A stretch of 11,921 bases of DNA from the NCBI GenBank assembly GCA_005791685.1, contig SXVG01000113.1:1-11921 (forward strand). Direction: 5' to 3'. Made by a program: the position numbers and the translations under genes. This document shows positions 7,458-11,921 of the stretch, in pieces (position 1 is the stretch's first letter; every line of letters starts with the position of its first letter). Source of the DNA: Methylotenera sp. Its GTDB lineage: Bacteria > Pseudomonadota > Gammaproteobacteria > Burkholderiales > Methylophilaceae. The notes under the pieces were generated by a model, which was not told the origin of the DNA, made no database searches, and saw nothing but the letters and a program-made list of their open reading frames with translations.

Positions 7458-8120
7458 TTAACGCGGCTGACTGACTAGGCCGTGCTCAACAGCGAACACC
7501 GCAGCTTGAACACGGCTAGATAAATTGAGTTTACGCAGTATGCCCTGCACATGAATTTTAACGGTGGATTCTACTAAATCAAGGCTACGGGCAATTTCTT
7601 TATTGCTGGCACCACGTGCCAACATCATGATGACTTCCCGCTCACGTGGGGACAATTTATCCAAACTGCTGTCCGTCGGATTGCTTGTTTTTTCAGGCTG
7701 GCGAATGGCATCAGCCAATTTGTTCGCCATCAGTGGCGACATTACCGATTCCGATTTGGCGGCACGACGAATCGCATCCAATAAAAAATCGGTTTCTATG
7801 TTTTTTAACAAATACCCGCGCGCACCCGCGCGCAAGGCCTCTAACAAATCCTCTGCATCTTCTGACACGGTCAGCATGATAATTTGCGCCGTAGGCATTT
7901 CTTCGCGCAACAGCGCGATGACTTGCAATCCGCTGGTATCCGGCATGTGCAAGTCCAACAGGATGACCTCCGGTTTTAATTTTTTTGCCTGTTTTACCCC
8001 GTCCAAAGCACCACCGGCTTCCCCCACCACGGTAAAGCCAGCTTGACGCTCGAGTAGCAATTTAATGCCGCTACGAAACAAAGTGTGATCATCAATAATC
8101 AAGACGCGTATATCATGCAT
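7458..8120 (-). CDS. narL: Nitrate/nitrite response regulator NarL
   Basis: A 220-residue two-component response regulator. The receiver domain (about 4-122) has the acidic pair Asp10/Asp11, phosphoacceptor Asp56 in LLDLHMP, Thr84 and Lys106. A linker follows, then a LuxR/FixJ-type helix-turn-helix (about 153-215) with LSPREREVIMMLARGASNKEIA and STVKIHVQGILRKL. The partner should be the NarX kinase encoded 19 bases upstream, and the likely targets are nar promoters. ATG 8120 follows GGAG at 8130-8133. The recognition helix keeps Lys188 but has Ile189 and Gln192 where E. coli NarL has Val189 and Lys192, so its DNA preference may differ. The gene ends before an inverted repeat at 7397-7432. NarP is a possible alternative name, but pairing with NarX favours NarL. 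Confidence 0.92.
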   Translation of the reverse strand: MHDIRVLIIDDHTLFRSGIKLLLERQAGFTVVGEAGGALDGVKQAKKLKPEVILLDLHMPDTSGLQVIALLREEMPTAQIIMLTVSEDAEDLLEALRAGARGYLLKNIETDFLLDAIRRAAKSESVMSPLMANKLADAIRQPEKTSNPTDSSLDKLSPREREVIMMLARGASNKEIARSLDLVESTVKIHVQGILRKLNLSSRVQAAVFAVEHGLVSQPR

Positions 8121-8139
8121 AGGCTCGGTCTCCGGTTAA

Positions 8140-9570
8140 TTATTTCGGCAGCATAAGGCAGATACAGGTGCCGTTTGCCGCACTGGACTCAAAAGTTAAT
8201 TGGGCGCCGATGCGTTGCGCACGCTCACGCATAATACGCAAACCCACATGGCTATCACCGGCATCACGTCTAACATCAAAGCCTATACCATTATCACGAA
8301 TACGAATCTTGCCGTGCTCGGTGCAATCCAATTCCACACTGAGCAAGCTCGCTTGCGCGTGCTTACGCACATTGGAAAGGGCTTCTTGTACGATATGCAT
8401 GATTTGCAGCACTTGCTCAGCGGGTAACATAGACACTTGCCCACTGACATTACACTCGCTTTTAATGCCAGTTTGCTCAGTAAATTTTTCCAAAGCAGCA
8501 CTTATGGCCGTGAGTAAATCCGTGCAATGCATGCGCGTACGAAAATGCACCAAGAGCTCACGCACATCATCGTAACTTTCTTGCACGCCTTCACGAATTT
8601 TAAGCAGGCCTTGCTCCACTTCTTGATGGCGTGCCTGTTTAAAATCCTCTTGCAACAATTGCACTTGAATATTTAAAAATGCCAATGATTGGGCAATGCT
8701 GTCGTGCAGTTCCTGCGCTAGCAAATTACGTTGTTCCGATACGACCATTTCCCTATCCAACGTCGCCAATTCACGATTTTTGGCTTCTATGCTGCGGGTT
8801 TTTTCTTCGACTCGCTGTTCCAAAGTGAGATACAGATCCTGCAATTCGTCGGCCATGCGATTAAAACCTAATGCCAGTTCGCCCAGTTCATCTTGGCTAT
8901 TAACCGGCAAGCGAACAGCAAAATCGGCTGCCGTCATCCGCTGCATGCCCTCACGCAATTGGGTGACAGGACGCACCACCATACGCATAAACAAATAAAC
9001 CAACAAAACCGTACCTAACAGCGCCAGCAGCATTAAAACTATCTGCAAACTACGCAAATACAGCGTGGCTTTGGCGTTACTGCGCTCGATCAAACTGACC
9101 AAAGTATTAATACCGATCACGTACTGCTCCAGCATGGGACGGTAATTGTTTAAAGCTATTTGCTGATCGGCCGCATTGCTGCTGTTGAGAATTTTTATAA
9201 TTTGCGGTTTTATACTGGCTTGCCAAGACCGATTTAAGTGGGCCATTCTAGATCTAAGCTCAATATTTTTTGGTAAAAATAATGGTCGTTGAGGATTGCC
9301 CTTAGCTATTTCCAATAAACTCAATTCAAAGGCGCTCATTTCTTGCTGTATGTCTTGCTGCAACTCGACTGAAGGCGCCTGCACATGTCGCTCCAACAAA
9401 TAAGCAATCCGATATGAGCGCATGCGCTCACGGCCGGCATCATTGATTGCTGCCGCACCACCTTCTAAACGCCAAGATGCGGCCAACGTCGCACCAATAG
9501 CCAGTAATGCTACTAAAAAATACAGCAGCAATAAGCCTATAATTTTGTCGCGAATTCGTCGCTTAATCAT
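8140..9570 (-). CDS. narX: Nitrate/nitrite sensor histidine kinase NarX, short form
   Basis: Membrane sensor kinase of the NarX/NarQ family that responds to periplasmic nitrate and phosphorylates NarL. Its order is: helix 1 (about 10-31); periplasmic sensor domain with a P-box-like INDAGRERMRSYR (42-54), where Arg49 and Arg54 match conserved arginines of NarX; helix 2 (about 174-196); HAMP (about 197-248); a coiled stretch (245-285); then the HisKA_3 domain with phosphoacceptor His289 in QELHDSIAQSL. The ATPase has an N-box QEALSNVRKHA (395-405), DNGIGF (426-431) and HVGLRIMRERA (441-451). At 476 residues it is about 120 shorter than E. coli NarX, lacking the central cysteine-containing module between HAMP and the kinase. 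ATG 9570 has only a weak GGA-type ribosome site. It lies 69 bases after nnrS and 19 before narL. Confidence 0.92.
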   Translation of the reverse strand: MIKRRIRDKIIGLLLLYFLVALLAIGATLAASWRLEGGAAAINDAGRERMRSYRIAYLLERHVQAPSVELQQDIQQEMSAFELSLLEIAKGNPQRPLFLPKNIELRSRMAHLNRSWQASIKPQIIKILNSSNAADQQIALNNYRPMLEQYVIGINTLVSLIERSNAKATLYLRSLQIVLMLLALLGTVLLVYLFMRMVVRPVTQLREGMQRMTAADFAVRLPVNSQDELGELALGFNRMADELQDLYLTLEQRVEEKTRSIEAKNRELATLDREMVVSEQRNLLAQELHDSIAQSLAFLNIQVQLLQEDFKQARHQEVEQGLLKIREGVQESYDDVRELLVHFRTRMHCTDLLTAISAALEKFTEQTGIKSECNVSGQVSMLPAEQVLQIMHIVQEALSNVRKHAQASLLSVELDCTEHGKIRIRDNGIGFDVRRDAGDSHVGLRIMRERAQRIGAQLTFESSAANGTCICLMLPK

Positions 9571-9639
9571 AATGAAATGCCATCCGGCCGTTTGCCTAAA
9601 ACCGCTATTGCCCTACAACAATCAGACTGCATAACGCAA

Positions 9640-10848
9640 TTAATTACTCCTATCTTGCCAATAAATTGGCATGTATTTACAAGTCCAAACGCCAAAGCAA
9701 AGCAACCAAATCAAGGCTGCGCCAAGATAAAAATGCGCTCTCACTAAAAAATCCAAACCGGGCAACTCGGATACGATCCGCAATACGCTTACCGATTGGA
9801 ATGCCAAAAATACAGCCCAAGTTAATTGGTCCGCTTTAAGCACTCGCCCTGAATGACCGAGCGTAACGCGAGTAGCCATGGCCATTAATACCGAAGTAAA
9901 GTAGCCTATGCTAAGCGCATGCAAGGGCGCCTTAGCTAACAGCAAGGGATAATTAAAAAATAATGCCAAACTCTGTATCGCATACAAACCTAAAGCCAAT
10001 GCCAGCCAAGCAAATCCGATATGCAACATGGCCAGTATCGGCACACTGAGGCTATCACGCAGACGCCAAGCAAGCGTTAAATAGAGTGCACTGGCAGCCA
10101 TGGGGAAATCAACCAACCAAGTCCAAGCCTGCCATTCAAGAAGCTCAAGTACGCCATGTATAAGCGCAAAACTGGGCACCAATGCCAACACCCAATTAGG
10201 TCGGACTATTTTATAATTGGGTATCACGTTGGCTGAGAAAAACGGAATCATCCTATGACTCACTGCAAAAAATACCGGCAATAGAATCAACCAAATGCCC
10301 CCTACTTTAGCAATGGTGATGAAAATGGCTTGCTGACTAACAAACCCCAGCAACAACAACCAGCCTAGGCCTAGCACAGCCCATGTAATGGTTGCATGCC
10401 TTTTATCCGGATGCTTCGCACGTAAATAAACCCGTAATAAGCCAAACAAACCCAAGCCCCAACCTGCCAAAAATACTAAATACGCTATTTTTAAAATGAC
10501 TAAGCTGAAGATCAAGCCTAAATAGAACAACATAGACCCACTAGCCAGCAATAAAAATGCCGCTAAATAAGCCTTGCGCGCCACTTCTTCGCCATTCATC
10601 CAGCGCGGAAATGTGGTCATTAAAAAACCAAAAATAAAACATGGAAAGAATCCGTACACCATTAGAAAGGCATGCGCATCGATGGGCGACATAACCCATG
10701 AAATGGGCGTATACCACCCGGCATGACGCCCAGCCAAATCAAGCAACCACCAAGATACAGTTAATAAGGATTGCGTCGCCCCCAAAAAAAAGAAAACTCG
10801 ATGGGGTGCCGATGTGAAAATTTGCCAAATTTTAGCTAACTTAGTCAT
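9640..10848 (-). CDS. nnrS: NnrS family membrane protein (nitric oxide stress)
   Basis: A 402-residue polytopic inner-membrane protein with about twelve hydrophobic segments. NnrS proteins bind haem and copper and help cells withstand nitric oxide and its products; the exact reaction is not settled. Family features are DAHAFLMVYGFFPCFIFGFLMT (from residue 57, with His59) followed by PRWMNG, SHRMIPFFSANVIP (197-210, with His198), and PLHALSIGYFTSVLMAMATRVTLGHSGR (308-335, with His310 and His332). The usual FRPFF-like N-terminal motif is altered to APHRVFFF (14-21). ATG 10848 has a poor ribosome site, so the start is a little uncertain. Upstream is a perfect FNR box with a well-placed -10 element. 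Downstream, narX begins after 69 bases on the same strand, so nnrS probably leads an nnrS-narX-narL transcript. Confidence 0.87.
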   Translation of the reverse strand: MTKLAKIWQIFTSAPHRVFFFLGATQSLLTVSWWLLDLAGRHAGWYTPISWVMSPIDAHAFLMVYGFFPCFIFGFLMTTFPRWMNGEEVARKAYLAAFLLLASGSMLFYLGLIFSLVILKIAYLVFLAGWGLGLFGLLRVYLRAKHPDKRHATITWAVLGLGWLLLLGFVSQQAIFITIAKVGGIWLILLPVFFAVSHRMIPFFSANVIPNYKIVRPNWVLALVPSFALIHGVLELLEWQAWTWLVDFPMAASALYLTLAWRLRDSLSVPILAMLHIGFAWLALALGLYAIQSLALFFNYPLLLAKAPLHALSIGYFTSVLMAMATRVTLGHSGRVLKADQLTWAVFLAFQSVSVLRIVSELPGLDFLVRAHFYLGAALIWLLCFGVWTCKYMPIYWQDRSN

Positions 10849-10897
10849 GAGCTTAACTTTTCGATAGGGTGGGTACGGCGCGTCATAAAGACACGTG

Positions 10898-10946
10898 GGC
10901 AGTCATTATCGAATTAATAGTGAAAAACGAGTTTGATCTATATCAA
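10898..10946 (-). promoter_or_regulatory. FNR/Anr-type class II promoter of nnrS (and probably narX-narL)
   Basis: TTGATCTATATCAA (10933-10946) matches the FNR consensus at all ten specified positions, and the flanks extend the palindrome to GTTTGAT/ATCAAAC. On the minus strand a -10 hexamer GATAAT (10905-10910; five of six) follows. Placing the start at 10898 by that hexamer puts the box centre at exactly -41.5, the classic activating position. The predicted leader is 50 bases. A Dnr/NnrR-type NO regulator of the same superfamily reads nearly the same sequence and cannot be excluded. Confidence 0.85.
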
Positions 10947-11026
10947 ACTTTTAGTGAAGCGCGTATTGGGATGGCATCGATAAAATAATCAATGCAGCGA
11001 CGCTGGCATAATGGGCTCTAAGCAAG

Positions 11027-11921
11027 CTATTTAGCCACTAATTTTTGCACCACCAAACTACCCACCATGTCGCCTTCCACATTAACCGTGGTGCGCAAGG
11101 TGTCGAGCAGGCGGTCTATCGGCAATAGAATAGCGATGGCCTCGGCTGGCAAGCCAACCGATTGCAAGACCATGACCATGGTGACCATGCCGGCACTCGG
11201 TATGCCAGGTGCGCCCATGGCAGCAATCATGGCAGTAAAAAAAACAATCAATTGCTGCGCAAAACTCAATTCTATGCCGACTAAATTGGCAATGAATAAG
11301 GCCGCGGCGGCCTCGTATAAAGCCGTGCCATCCATGTTGATGGTGGCACCTAAAGGAATAACAAAACCGGCAATGGCCGGCTTCACCTGCAAGTTTTCGT
11401 TAGCGCAGCGCAAACTTACCGGCAACGTCGCCGAGCTGGAGCTGGTGGCAAACGCCGTCATCAAGGCCTCGCGTGAACCGCACCAAAACCACAACGGGGT
11501 TTTGCCAGTAAAGAGATAGAGGATTAAAGGCAGTACGATGACACCGTGCAACAAAGTCGTACCGATCACCACGGCGACAAATTTAGCCAAGGTGCTGAGC
11601 ATGGCCAAGTTTTGCGTGGCGACCAATTGCACGAGCAAAGCCATGATGCCCAATGGGGCCATGCGCATGATCCAACCCACCACTTGCATGCACATGGCCA
11701 AGCCTTCTTGCAACAAGGCCAACATGCCTTTGTAGCGATCGCCGCCCATAACCAACGCCATGCCTAAAATTAGCGCAAAACACACCACCGCCAACACGTT
11801 GCCTTGCGATAAAGCAGTAAAGGGATTAAGGAATAGACCGTGCAGAAATTGCGCTAAAAATTCGGGTAGCGGCAACTGCTTGGCTTGGAAATTTTGCATG
11901 GCATGCTCAAACATGGACAAA
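11027..11921 (-). CDS. Dicarboxylate/amino acid:cation symporter, C-terminal part (probable glutamate/aspartate transporter)
   Basis: C-terminal two thirds of a secondary transporter of the DAACS (SLC1/GltPh-like) family; the start lies beyond base 11921. In the visible 297 residues, hairpin 1 carries the serine-rich TSSSSAT (159-165), helix 7 has NMDGTALYEA (195-204), hairpin 2 has GAPGIPSAG (236-244), and helix 8 has PIDRLLDTLRTTVNVEGD. In helix 8 the spacing of Asp269, Asp273, Arg276 and Asn280 matches GltPh Asp390, Asp394, Arg397 and Asn401, residues linked to acidic amino acid and cation binding. This favours glutamate or aspartate over C4-dicarboxylates, but substrate cannot be settled from sequence. 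The TTG near 11920 is an internal Leu codon, not a start. It ends with TAG, 178 bases before nnrS; no strong terminator follows. Confidence 0.9.
   Translation of the reverse strand, partial: LSMFEHAMQNFQAKQLPLPEFLAQFLHGLFLNPFTALSQGNVLAVVCFALILGMALVMGGDRYKGMLALLQEGLAMCMQVVGWIMRMAPLGIMALLVQLVATQNLAMLSTLAKFVAVVIGTTLLHGVIVLPLILYLFTGKTPLWFWCGSREALMTAFATSSSSATLPVSLRCANENLQVKPAIAGFVIPLGATINMDGTALYEAAAALFIANLVGIELSFAQQLIVFFTAMIAAMGAPGIPSAGMVTMVMVLQSVGLPAEAIAILLPIDRLLDTLRTTVNVEGDMVGSLVVQKLVAK

Noticed and set aside
7564..8046. Plus-strand open frame of 160 codons opposite narL
   Set aside because: Antisense shadow of a response regulator with all catalytic residues in place.
10950..11026. Terminator after the symporter gene
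   Set aside because: Only a four-pair stem (CAGC-GTC-GCTG on the minus strand) is visible, without a clean T-run; too weak to call.
11918..11920. TTG start for the symporter at 11920
   Set aside because: The protein lacks the N-terminal helices of the family, so the frame must continue outside the window.
1..11921. CRISPR arrays, tRNA or rRNA genes, insertion sequences, integrase or phage genes
   Set aside because: No direct repeat arrays, no transposase or integrase reading frames, and no cloverleaf or rRNA-like stretches were seen; nearly all the sequence is explained by the eight genes.

Overview
The window is an anaerobic nitrate-respiration locus from a Gram-negative bacterium. It is probably a betaproteobacterium, or a gammaproteobacterium, of moderate GC (judged by eye, not counted). 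That placement rests on close NarG/NarH resemblance to the proteobacterial membrane-bound nitrate reductase, the separate narK1 and narK2 genes, a NarX/NarL pair, NnrS, and FNR/Anr-type palindromes. All eight genes lie on the minus strand, so they are transcribed from high to low coordinates.

Layout in transcription order. (1) 11921-11027: C-terminal part of a dicarboxylate/amino acid:cation symporter, cut by the window edge; its link to the rest is unclear. (2) 11026-10849: a 178-base gap with a perfect FNR box and a matching -10 element, a textbook class II promoter for nnrS. (3) 10848-7458: nnrS (NO-stress membrane protein), narX (nitrate sensor kinase, short form) and narL (response regulator), closely spaced and probably one transcript, ending at an inverted repeat that may be a terminator. 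(4) 7457-7258: a 200-base gap with a second FNR-like promoter. (5) 7257-1: narK1, narK2, narG and narH, a nitrate-uptake and nitrate-reductase operon. The usual narJ and narI would lie beyond base 1.

How the genes fit together: NarK1 (nitrate/proton type) and NarK2 (nitrate/nitrite exchange type) bring nitrate in and export nitrite. NarG with NarH reduces nitrate to nitrite on the cytoplasmic face using quinol electrons delivered through NarI. NarX/NarL sense nitrate. An FNR/Anr-like regulator would switch both transcripts on when oxygen is low. NnrS would protect against NO formed as a by-product.

The most striking observation is that narH has an in-frame TAA at codon 165. After it the frame continues with recognisable NarH sequence to the window edge, starting with an ATG directly after the stop. 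This is a nonsense mutation, a base error, or a split gene with possible translational restart. Other points worth a look are the missing central module in NarX, a two-helix insertion in NarK2, and the nnrS-narX-narL gene order. I did not find a wholly new system here; apart from these points the locus is a recognisable nar cluster.
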